A stretch of DNA of 64,000 nt from Actinacidiphila guanduensis (GTDB lineage Bacteria; Actinomycetota; Actinomycetes; Streptomycetales; Streptomycetaceae), in NCBI RefSeq assembly GCF_900103985.1, contig NZ_FNIE01000006.1, forward strand, positions 186,001-250,000. Reading direction: 5' to 3'. Below are positions 28,290 through 35,800 of this stretch, one piece after another. Made by a program: the position numbers and the translations under genes. Every line of letters starts with the position of its first letter. Within the stretch, counting starts at the first letter, position 1. The notes beneath the pieces were generated by a model. The model was given only the letters and a program-made list of their open reading frames with translations. It did no database searches and was not told the DNA's origin.

Positions 28290-28532
28290 CCCGCGGCCGG
28301 AGGGTCCGGCCGGACAGAATCGCACCAACGGCACGAAAAGCACCGCATGCACGATCCGTACCACCGCACCGGAGCCCTCTCGACTGGCCGCCGTCCTGGC
28401 CGAGGGGGCTCACTGCTGTTCCGGGGCCGCTTCAAAGCGTCAGCGCGGCCCGCGGCTTGACGCTCCCTTGATCGCCCGCCTGGCGTCCTGGGAGGCCGGG
28501 CGGGCAGTCAAGGGGCACGGCCGGACGGCGGG

Positions 28533-29732
28533 TCAGAAGGCGCGTGCGAGCCGCGTCAGCCCCTCCCCGATCTCCTCCGGGGTGTGCGCGGTGAAGGACA
28601 TCCGCAGGGCCGCGTGATCGGGGTCGGCGGCGAAGAAGGGCGCTCCCGGCACGAAGGCGACGTCGTGGGCGACGGCCGCCTTCAGTGTCTCGGTCGCGTC
28701 GTGGCCGTCGGGCAGCCGCACCCACACGAACATGCCGCCCTCGGGCCGGTTCCAGGTGCTGCCGGCCGGAAGGGCGGCGGGCAGCCCCGCCACAAGGGCG
28801 TCGCGGCGTGCGCTGTAGGCGTCGCGCACCCGCGCCAAGTGCGCGTCCAAGTCGCGGTCGGCGAGGTAGCGGGCGGCGGCCGCCTGGTCGACGGTCGAGG
28901 TGTGCAGGTCCGCCGCCTGCTTGGCGATCACGCAGGCACGCAGCAGGTGCGCCGGAGCGCGCAGGAAGCCCAGCCTCATGCCCGGTGCGAGCACCTTGGA
29001 GAAGCTGCCCAGGAGCACCGTGCGGTCCGCCGCCTCTTCCGCAGCGGCCAGGTGGGGTTCGTGGGCGCCCTCGAAGCGCAGCTCACCGTAGGGGTCGTCC
29101 TCGGCGATCCAGAGTCCGTGCCGGCCGGCCACGTCGGCGACGGCCCGGCGCCGCTCGGCGCTCATGGTGCGGCCGGTGGGGTTCTGGAAGTTGGGCACCA
29201 GGTAGAGCAGCTTGGGGCGCTCGCGGACCACCAGCTCCTCCAGCGCCTGGGGGTCCACTCCGCCGGCGTCGGTCGGCACGGGGACGACCCTGGCGCCGGC
29301 GAAGCCGAAGCACTGCAGGGCCGCGAGGTAGGTGGGGTTCTCCACCAGGACGGCGTCACCGGGCTCAAGCAGAGCGGTGGCCAGCAGCGACAGGCCCTGC
29401 TGGGAGCCGCCGGTCACCAGGAGGCCGGCCGGCTCCGTCGCCAGGCCGCGCGAGGTGAGGCGCGCCGCAATGGCCGCGCGAAGCTCCGGGTCACCCTCCG
29501 TCGTGGAGTACTGCAGCACCTGCCGCGGGCGCTCGGCGAGCACCCGGTCGTACGCCTCCCGCAGCCCTTGTGCGTCGAACAGTTCGGGCGCGGGCAGCCC
29601 TCCGGCGAAGGAGATCACCTCGGGGCGGGCGGTCAGCGCGAGGATCTCGCGTACCGGGGAGGCGGCTACCTGACGGGCGCGGGCGGCGAGTTGCGGGAGT
29701 GCGGCGCGGCTTGTCGGCAGGCTGGTCGTCAT
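28533..29732 (-). CDS. PLP-dependent aminotransferase, fold type I (2-aminoadipate/LysN-like)
   Basis: A 399-residue aminotransferase without a MocR-type HTH. Motifs include ISFAGGLPAPELF, LQYSTTEGDPELRAAIA, PNFQNPTGRTMS and the Schiff-base lysine in GSFSKVLAPGMRLGF. It resembles the branched-chain/aromatic/2-aminoadipate class, so the amino donor is uncertain. A TGGACA/TAGGCT promoter pair with 16-base spacing ends seven bases before the ATG at 29732, suggesting a leaderless message. It follows the ADP-ribosylglycohydrolase gene on the same strand but has its own promoter. Confidence 0.88.
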   Translation of the reverse strand: MTTSLPTSRAALPQLAARARQVAASPVREILALTARPEVISFAGGLPAPELFDAQGLREAYDRVLAERPRQVLQYSTTEGDPELRAAIAARLTSRGLATEPAGLLVTGGSQQGLSLLATALLEPGDAVLVENPTYLAALQCFGFAGARVVPVPTDAGGVDPQALEELVVRERPKLLYLVPNFQNPTGRTMSAERRRAVADVAGRHGLWIAEDDPYGELRFEGAHEPHLAAAEEAADRTVLLGSFSKVLAPGMRLGFLRAPAHLLRACVIAKQAADLHTSTVDQAAAARYLADRDLDAHLARVRDAYSARRDALVAGLPAALPAGSTWNRPEGGMFVWVRLPDGHDATETLKAAVAHDVAFVPGAPFFAADPDHAALRMSFTAHTPEEIGEGLTRLARAF

Positions 29733-29857
29733 GTCGGGCAGCCTAGGGACCCGGCGGGAGATGTCCAGCCGTTGACCGGATCGTGGGCAGTGCCGGCGGT
29801 ACGCCGCACAGGGGCGCTGCAATGACCGCCGCGAAAGCCCTCAGGGCGCCTCTGCAA

Positions 29858-29878
29858 TCCGGGGGCCGCGCCCCCGGA
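29858..29878. terminator. Terminator hairpin after the ADP-ribosylglycohydrolase gene
   Basis: TCCGGGGGC and GCCCCCGGA form a 9-bp stem with the three-base loop CGC, nine bases past the stop of the gene at 29888. Confidence 0.7.
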
Positions 29879-29887
29879 GATACGGGT

Positions 29888-30991
29888 TCAGGCGGCCGGG
29901 TAGCGGTCGAGCCAGGCCGGGCTCGCGCCCGCGGGGCCGTGCAGGGCGGGTGCCTGGGTCATCTCCATGGCGAAGTCGTCCGCGAGCTGCAGGATCGTCG
30001 CCCTGCCCTCCAACTCGGCTATCCACGCGGGCGGCAGGGCGGTCTCACCGTGCTGGACGCCCAGGAGGTTGCCGCAGACCGAGCCGGTGGAGTCGCTGTC
30101 ACCGGAGTGGTTGACCGCCAGCAGCAGGCCGTGCCGTACGTCCTCGGCGACCAGGGCGCAGTAGACGCCGATGGCAAGCGCCTCCTCGGCCGTCCAGCCC
30201 TCCCCCAGGGCCTCCACGCGCTGCGGGGACGGCATGCCCTGCCGTACGGCGCCCAAGGCGCTCTGCAGGGCGTCGGTGGTCTCCTGGTGGCCGGGGCGGG
30301 CACCCAGGAGGGCCAGGGCATGCTGCACGGAGCCGTCCAGCGCCTCTCCGCGCGCGAGGCCGTGCACGATCACCGCGAAAGCGCCGGCGGCGAGCTGCCC
30401 GGTGGGGTGGCCGTGGGTCTGGGCCGCGCACTCGACGGCCAGTTGGAAGACCAACTGCGGCTCCCAGCCGACGAGCAGGCCGAAAGGCGCCGAGCGCATG
30501 ACGGTCCCGCATCCTTTGGAGCCGGGGTTCTTCGGCGCCTCCAGGGTGCCCATCCGGTCGTCGGACAGTCCGCTCAGGCAGGCGCTGCCGGGCGCCCTTC
30601 GCGCGTAGAGCCACTCCTCGCGGGCGAGCCAGCCGGTGTCCTTGCGGCGCTCGTCGGGGCCCCACTCGCTCTGGGTGGCCGCCCAGCGGCGGTAGGCACG
30701 GTGGACGTCGGTGGGCGGGTGCCAGGCGCCGGTGTCCCTGCGCACCTGGGCGCGGATCAGCCCTTCGACGGTGAACAGGCTCATCTGCGTGTCGTCGGTG
30801 ACGGCGCCGCGTCTGCCGTAGGCGGGCACGTAGTCGGTGACGCCGTCCGGACCGTGGGCCTGCCGGATGGCCTCAAGAGAGTCGAACTCGACGCCCGCGC
30901 CCAGGGCGTCGCCGATCGCACCGCCGAGCAGGCACCCGCGCACGCGGCTGCGGAAGTCCTGCTGCTGCGCGCGTCCCCAGACAGCGGTCAA
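29888..30991 (-). CDS. ADP-ribosylglycohydrolase family protein (DraG-like)
   Basis: A 367-residue enzyme predicted to remove ADP-ribose from protein or small targets using two metal ions. Motifs in order: RGCLLGGAIGDALGAGVEF at the start, VTDDTQMSLF for the first metal site, KGCGTVMRSAPFGLL in the middle, and NHSGDSDSTGSVCGNLLG for the second metal site. It starts with a rare TTG at 30991, supported by AAGGGG seven bases upstream. A macrodomain protein at 48699 could act in the same chemistry. The target is unknown. Confidence 0.9.
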   Translation of the reverse strand: MTAVWGRAQQQDFRSRVRGCLLGGAIGDALGAGVEFDSLEAIRQAHGPDGVTDYVPAYGRRGAVTDDTQMSLFTVEGLIRAQVRRDTGAWHPPTDVHRAYRRWAATQSEWGPDERRKDTGWLAREEWLYARRAPGSACLSGLSDDRMGTLEAPKNPGSKGCGTVMRSAPFGLLVGWEPQLVFQLAVECAAQTHGHPTGQLAAGAFAVIVHGLARGEALDGSVQHALALLGARPGHQETTDALQSALGAVRQGMPSPQRVEALGEGWTAEEALAIGVYCALVAEDVRHGLLLAVNHSGDSDSTGSVCGNLLGVQHGETALPPAWIAELEGRATILQLADDFAMEMTQAPALHGPAGASPAWLDRYPAA

Positions 30992-31254
30992 AGCGGTCCC
31001 CTTCGAACATCCCCCGATCCGAACCCGTGTTGCGCCAGCACGATATCCGACGCACCCAGGAGCCGAAGGGGGCCGACGGCAGGTGCGGGAAGGTCCCGCA
31101 AGGGCCGTCTTTCCCCCGGGGTTTCCGGGGTATCCACCGGTAACGGATACGGGTCGCAGGCCCCTCGGCGCAAGGGGCGCGCGGCAAGGCGCGCCATCCG
31201 CCCGTGGTGCGCCGGGCGCATTCCGGGGCGCACGGGGCAGCCGGTGCTGGGACG

Positions 31255-32502
31255 TCAGCGTCCGGTGCTGAAGACGCCCACGGCGTTGGCGACCGGGCGC
31301 TCGGCGACACCGGAGGGGTGGTTGCGCACCTGGGAGGCGGGCTGGCCCGGGCTCCTGGTGACCAGGGTGGTGGAGCCGCCGCCGTCCAGGTTGACCGCGT
31401 CGTCGGCGCCGGCGCGCCGCATCACGTCCGCGACCTCGGCGACGGTCAGGCCGGCGTCGGACTCCGCGTTGCCGTCCAGGGCGAGCAGGTACAGGGTGCG
31501 TCCGTGGTCGCCGAAGCCAGCCGCGGTGCGGGTGGCGGCCGTCTTGGTGTCTAGGCCCGCGAGCGGGGCACCACCGCGCAGCACGGGGAAGCCGCCGACC
31601 GCGAAGGCGAAGGGGACGCGGGTGCCGCTCGCCGCAAGGTGCTCGGAGACGGCCGCGCGGTCACCGACGTGCAGGGCGCTCAGACTGTCCGCTCCCGCGT
31701 CCCGCCCGACGAGCACGGTGGTGCCCCTGGCGATGGCACCCGCCCCCGGGGCGTCCGCCACCGAGACGACCCGGCCGCGGCGGACCGCTACCTCATAGGT
31801 GTCGGTGCTGCACGCGGCGGCCCTGGAGGTGTCCGAACCGCATACGGCGCGCTGCCTGGAGACCGCGCCCCAGTCGGAGGTGTAGGCGCCGATGCCGCCC
31901 TCGGGCAGCGCGTACTGGTTGTACCCGGTGAGGGGGAGGCTGCCGTCCCTGGTGCGCAGGGAGCCTTCGAGGGTGAGCGAGTCGAGCCGGGCACGGCGGT
32001 CGGCACCGACGCCGATGACGTCCTTGGTGGTGTCGCCGGGCGCCATCGCGGGGCCGAAGCGCTGGGAGTCGGGCACCGCGGCTTTCAGGGCGCGGCCGGC
32101 GGCGATCTCGGGGCCGTCGGAGGAGCCGGTGGGGGTGACGCCCGCGTGCTCCTCGCTGATGTTGAAGAAGTCGCCGTTGACCGCGCCCACGGCGCCCGCG
32201 GCGTCGGCGAGGCCCGAGACCTCCTCGCGCGCGGCCACCGAGCCGGGCGTGAGCAGGCCCACCCGCACCCGCGGGTCGGCGAGGTCGGCGGTCAGCACGT
32301 AGCCGGTCACCGTGCCGTGGGAGGCGGTCAGGGTGAACTGGCCGAGCAGCACGCCCCGCGCCACCGTCTCCACTTCGTCGTACGGCAGCGTGCCGGCCGC
32401 GGCCGCCGCCGGGGAGGCACCTGCGACGGTGGCCGCCATGGCGGCCAGTGCCAGCGCCGACGCCCCGAACGCCCTTCCCCGCGTCACCTTGCGACTGTTC
32501 AC
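31255..32502 (-). CDS. Secreted phosphodiester glycosidase (NAGPA-domain) family protein
   Basis: A 415-residue secreted protein with a Sec signal (NSRKVTRGRAFGASALALAAMAATVAGASPAAAAA). The C-terminal domain matches the phosphodiester-alpha-GlcNAcase fold: GFGDHGRTLYLLALDGNAESDAGLTVAEVADVM and the hallmark AVNLDGGGSTTLV. The N-terminal part includes AVNGDFFNISEE, also typical. It should act on exported phospho-glycans of the wall. GTG 32502 has GGAGGGGGAG upstream. It is divergent from the Tat-exported PHP protein at 32921, another secreted phosphoesterase-like enzyme. Confidence 0.86.
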   Translation of the reverse strand: MNSRKVTRGRAFGASALALAAMAATVAGASPAAAAAGTLPYDEVETVARGVLLGQFTLTASHGTVTGYVLTADLADPRVRVGLLTPGSVAAREEVSGLADAAGAVGAVNGDFFNISEEHAGVTPTGSSDGPEIAAGRALKAAVPDSQRFGPAMAPGDTTKDVIGVGADRRARLDSLTLEGSLRTRDGSLPLTGYNQYALPEGGIGAYTSDWGAVSRQRAVCGSDTSRAAACSTDTYEVAVRRGRVVSVADAPGAGAIARGTTVLVGRDAGADSLSALHVGDRAAVSEHLAASGTRVPFAFAVGGFPVLRGGAPLAGLDTKTAATRTAAGFGDHGRTLYLLALDGNAESDAGLTVAEVADVMRRAGADDAVNLDGGGSTTLVTRSPGQPASQVRNHPSGVAERPVANAVGVFSTGR

Positions 32503-32920
32503 GTCTCCCCCTCCAGGCGCACACAACCCACTGGTGTTCAGGAGGACTTCAGCAGTTCGCGGCAGGCGGCGCCAGGGCGGCGACGGAACAGCGGAGCGGC
32601 GGCCGGGTGAATTCACCTGCGCGGCCGAGCAGATGGGGCACAGGGCGCAGACCCGACGCAATGGAGGCCCAACGGACCTGGCCGCCATGGCGGCGAGCCC
32701 TGGTGCCGCTTCCATGGCGGCGGATCACGGCCGCCTCCATGGCGGCGGTTGCCGCCCTGCCCTGCCTCCAGGGCGCCCGGGCAGCATCCAAGGCGGCCAA
32801 GTGCTTGATCCCCACCTGCCCCGCTCGCCTCACGGAGCGCACGGTTCCGGCGGCTCCCCGCTGCCCCGCGCACAGGAAGCCGCGACGCGCACGTCACCCG
32901 AACGAGTGACCGTTGATGTC
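32503..32920. other. Divergent intergenic region with a cluster of CCATGGCGG repeats
   Basis: These 418 bases hold one exact 17-bp repeat (32732-32748), a one-base variant (32707-32723) and a related CCGCCATGGCGG at 32682-32693. They also hold the perfect dyad GGTGAATTCACC (32606-32617) and TCACCCGAACGAGTGA (32894-32909), only 11 bases before the next start codon. No gene is seen. Confidence 0.55.
32894..32909. promoter_or_regulatory. Palindrome TCACCCGAACGAGTGA
   Basis: Arms TCACCCG and CGAGTGA are inverted with one mismatch around AA, directly in front of the PHP gene. The reverse complement differs by one base from the palindrome at 19537-19552. Confidence 0.5.
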
Positions 32921-34462
32921 ATGGACCGACGAGATGTTCTCAAGCTCTCCGCGAGTGCGGGCGCAGCCGGCGTCCTTACGCTGGCCCCTGTGGACTTCGC
33001 AGCCGCCTCCGACTCCGGGTCCGGCGCGGGAGGCGGTGCCCCCGCCGGCGGTTCGGGCAGCCTGACCCGCACCGTCACCGGCCACCTGCCCACCGGCGTC
33101 GCCGACTTCGTGTACCTGCCCGTGGAGGTGCCGCGCGGCGTGCGCCGGATCTCCGTGTCGTACACCTACGACAAGCCGCCGGTGCCGGCCGGAACCCTCG
33201 GCAATGCCCGCGACATCGGCATCTTCGACCAGCGCGGCACCGACATCGGCGGCAGCGGCTTCCGCGGCTGGTCGGGTGGGGCGCGCACCGGGTTCGAGAT
33301 CAGCGCCGAGGAGGCGACACCCGGCTACCTGCCCGGCCCGGTCGGAGCGGGCACCTGGCACGTCGTCCTCGGCCCGTACACGGTCGCGCCGCAGGGCCTG
33401 GACTACTCGGTGACGGTCACCCTCGACCAGGGGACGCCGGGCAGCACACCGCCGCCGGACTACCCGCCCGAGCAGGTACGCGGACACGGCCGCGGCTGGT
33501 ACCGCGGCGACTGCCACCTGCACACCGTGCACTCCGACGGCGGCCGCACCCTGGAGCAGCTCGCAGCCCTCGCCCGGGCCGCCCGGCTGGACTTCATCAA
33601 CTCCAGCGACCACAACACCTCCTCGGCGCACCCGCTGCTCGGCATGCTGGCCGGCAACGACCTGCTGATCCTCACCGGCGAGGAGGTCACCACCCGCAAC
33701 GGCCACTACCTGGCCATCGGGCTCGACGGCGGCACCTGGATCGACTGGCGCTACCGGGCCCGCGACGACGCCTTCGACCGCTTCGCGCGGCAGATCCGGC
33801 GGGTGGGCGGCATCGTGGTGCCGGCCCACCCGTACGGCGCGAGCCTGGCCGGCCAGTGGAAGTTCGGCTATGGGAACGCCGACGCCATCGAGGTGTGGAA
33901 CGGCCCCTGGACCCCTGACGACGAGGCGTCGCTGCTCACCTGGGACAACCTGCTCACCGGTGCGGTGCGCCGCGGTGACGGCCACTGGATCCCGGCGATG
34001 GGCAACTCCGACGCGCACCGCGACCCCGACCTGGTGGGCCTGCCGCAGACGGTGGTCCTCGCTGACGGCCTGGACCGGCGATCCCTGCAGGCCGGCATCC
34101 GCGCCGGGCACACATGGATCGCGGAGAACGCCGACGTGCAGCTGTCCTTCTCCGCCACCGGTCCGCGCGGCCGGCACGCCGGCATCGGCGAGCGCCTGCG
34201 GCTGCCGTCGGATACCGACGTGACCGTCCGGCTGGAGGTCTCCGGGGTGCCCGCAACCTGCGTGGTGCGGCTGCTCACGGACGAGGGCCAGGTCGTCGCC
34301 GAGGCGCTGCCCGCGTCCGGTGTCGTCGAATGGGTGACGACGACGTCCCTGGCCGCCTATGTGCGCGCCGAGGTCCGCCACCCTGCCGCCGACGGCGGCG
34401 CCTCCGGGCTGCCCGGCCCCGCCGCCGCGATCACCAACCCGATCTGGCTGGACCGCTCGTAG
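32921..34462 (+). CDS. Tat-exported CehA/McbA-type PHP-domain metallohydrolase
   Basis: A 513-residue protein with a twin-arginine signal, MDRRDVLKLSASAGAAG, so it is folded and loaded with metal before export. The N-terminal 170 residues are a beta-rich domain. The PHP phosphoesterase core begins at YRGDCHLHTVHSDGG (His-x-His metal ligands) and continues with INSSDHNTSS, LTGEEVTTRNGHYLAIGL, IVVPAHPYGA and MGNSDAHRDPD. This is the CehA/McbA group. The substrate is probably a phosphoester or carbamate and is unknown. ATG 32921 is preferred, since GTG 32906 lies within the palindrome. Confidence 0.88.
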   Translation: MDRRDVLKLSASAGAAGVLTLAPVDFAAASDSGSGAGGGAPAGGSGSLTRTVTGHLPTGVADFVYLPVEVPRGVRRISVSYTYDKPPVPAGTLGNARDIGIFDQRGTDIGGSGFRGWSGGARTGFEISAEEATPGYLPGPVGAGTWHVVLGPYTVAPQGLDYSVTVTLDQGTPGSTPPPDYPPEQVRGHGRGWYRGDCHLHTVHSDGGRTLEQLAALARAARLDFINSSDHNTSSAHPLLGMLAGNDLLILTGEEVTTRNGHYLAIGLDGGTWIDWRYRARDDAFDRFARQIRRVGGIVVPAHPYGASLAGQWKFGYGNADAIEVWNGPWTPDDEASLLTWDNLLTGAVRRGDGHWIPAMGNSDAHRDPDLVGLPQTVVLADGLDRRSLQAGIRAGHTWIAENADVQLSFSATGPRGRHAGIGERLRLPSDTDVTVRLEVSGVPATCVVRLLTDEGQVVAEALPASGVVEWVTTTSLAAYVRAEVRHPAADGGASGLPGPAAAITNPIWLDRS

Positions 34463-34513
34463 GGTCCTGGCGCGCGTCCCGAGACCTCGCGCGGCGGCCG
34501 AACCCGTCCGTAC

Positions 34514-34544
34514 GCCCCGGCGGCCGTCCGGCCGCCCGCGGGGC
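34514..34544. terminator. Bidirectional hairpin between convergent genes
   Basis: GGCGGCC and GGCCGCC pair around a GTCC loop, extended by GCCCC/GGGGC after a three-base bulge. It lies between the PHP gene (ends 34462) and the adenylation-like gene (ends 34564). Confidence 0.7.
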
Positions 34545-34563
34545 GGACTGGTCCGGCCGCGCT

Positions 34564-35424
34564 TCAGCCGCTGATGCGGATGGGCAGCAGGATGCGCCAC
34601 ACGGCGTCCTCGACCCCGTGCACGGCCGCGATCCAGCCGACGTTCTCCTCGTCGGTGCCGAGCCGGACGGCCTGGGCGAGTTCGTCCATGACGTCGCTCA
34701 GGTCGCTGTGCGACATCGCCGGCTCCAGCCGGCCGCCGGCCGCGCCGTCGTCGTGGTATCGCTGGTAGGCCGGGGCGCCGCGGAGCACGCCGACCGGCTG
34801 CCACTGCTGGGCCAGCCGCCACACGGGCTCGCCGGAGACCCGGATGCCGTCGGCCTCCACGACGTCCGTGCGGGTGCGGTCCACCGCGAGCGGCGTCCAT
34901 CCCTGGCCGCCGGTGAGCACCAGCGCGGGATCGCACCGGCGCACCGCCCAACCGACGGCGGCCGGCGCCACGGGTGCGGACTGCACCAGCGGTATCGCGG
35001 ACATGCCGGCGTACAGGCAGCCGAGGAACGCGCCGGCCAGGTCCGGGCCCTCGGGGTAGACCAGCAGGACCCGGCTGCCGGGCTGCAGCAGGCTGCCGAG
35101 CCGCGCGGCGACCGCACGCGCCCGGCGGTCCAGCTCGGCGTAGCTGCACCCGGCGGTGCCGGAGGCGGCGGGCCCGCCGTAGGGCAGCGCGGGCACGCCC
35201 TGCGGACGGCGCTCGGCCCGCAGGCGCAGCATCGGGCCGGGCAGGCGCGCGCTGTCCCGGGCACCGAGGCGGCTGCCACCGCCGCGGCCGCGCCGGGGCC
35301 GGCTGTGCCTGCCGCCGCCGCGGGTCACCGGATCCGCCCCGGCGGATGCGGGCGGAACGGGTCGTACCCCCTGGACCGGGTGGGCGCCGAGCGGTGCCGG
35401 CCAGGGAAGCACCGCGTCGGACAC
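34564..35424 (-). CDS. Truncated, degenerate acyl-AMP-ligase/adenylation-domain-like protein
   Basis: About 286 residues. After a basic N-terminus, residues 95-150 match the N-terminal part of fatty-acyl-AMP ligases: SYAELDRRARAVAARL, SRVLLVYPEGPDLAGAFLGCLYAGMSAIP. Near residue 223 the ATP loop, normally YTSGSTGxPKGV, reads YHDDGAAGGRLEPAMSH. It has lost the Ser/Thr residues and the lysine, and the protein stops after VGWIAAVHGVEDAVWRILLP, about half the normal length. It should not adenylate by the usual chemistry. The frame is clean, with GTG 35424 after AGGAAAG, so it may be a functional pseudoenzyme rather than a wreck. It is divergent from the SARP gene. Confidence 0.68.
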   Translation of the reverse strand: MSDAVLPWPAPLGAHPVQGVRPVPPASAGADPVTRGGGRHSRPRRGRGGGSRLGARDSARLPGPMLRLRAERRPQGVPALPYGGPAASGTAGCSYAELDRRARAVAARLGSLLQPGSRVLLVYPEGPDLAGAFLGCLYAGMSAIPLVQSAPVAPAAVGWAVRRCDPALVLTGGQGWTPLAVDRTRTDVVEADGIRVSGEPVWRLAQQWQPVGVLRGAPAYQRYHDDGAAGGRLEPAMSHSDLSDVMDELAQAVRLGTDEENVGWIAAVHGVEDAVWRILLPIRISG

Positions 35425-35800
35425 AGAGGTACTTTCCTGTGGGAAATCACCCGAAACCACTGAATCGGGTGACCCGATCGCACACCAGGTGCACATGGCG
35501 TCCCCGTCACCTGCCCGTTCGCAGCGGGCGCACCCGGTCCGACGTTCCCCACACAGCACAACCTCCGCACGCGCACAGACGGAACCTCTGATTCAGCCCA
35601 ACATTCGCTGTGAGGCCGGATCGGGACCATGCACGGGGTGACCCGGGCGGCCCGACACGGCAAACTGGCTCCGACGGGCCGAATCCACGGTTCCGCGGGC
35701 CATGCGAGAACTGTTCCGTCCGGCGATGAACGACAGATATACGGGCGCGGATGACAGCTTCCCGGGGCAGACCCGCCGCGGGCGGTTCAGGGGGCAGACG
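35425..35800. other. Divergent intergenic region before the SARP gene
   Basis: A 376-base gap, if ATG 35801 starts the SARP. It contains the inverted repeat at 35447-35472 and no other gene I can support. In-frame ATGs at 35702 and 35726 would lengthen the regulator into this region. Confidence 0.5.
35447..35472. promoter_or_regulatory. Inverted repeat TCACCCGA-N10-TCGGGTGA
   Basis: Perfect 8-bp arms at 35447-35454 and 35465-35472, 23 bases before the adenylation-like gene and within the divergent gap to the SARP gene. The arms share the TCACCCG half-site found at 27980 and 32894. Confidence 0.5.
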
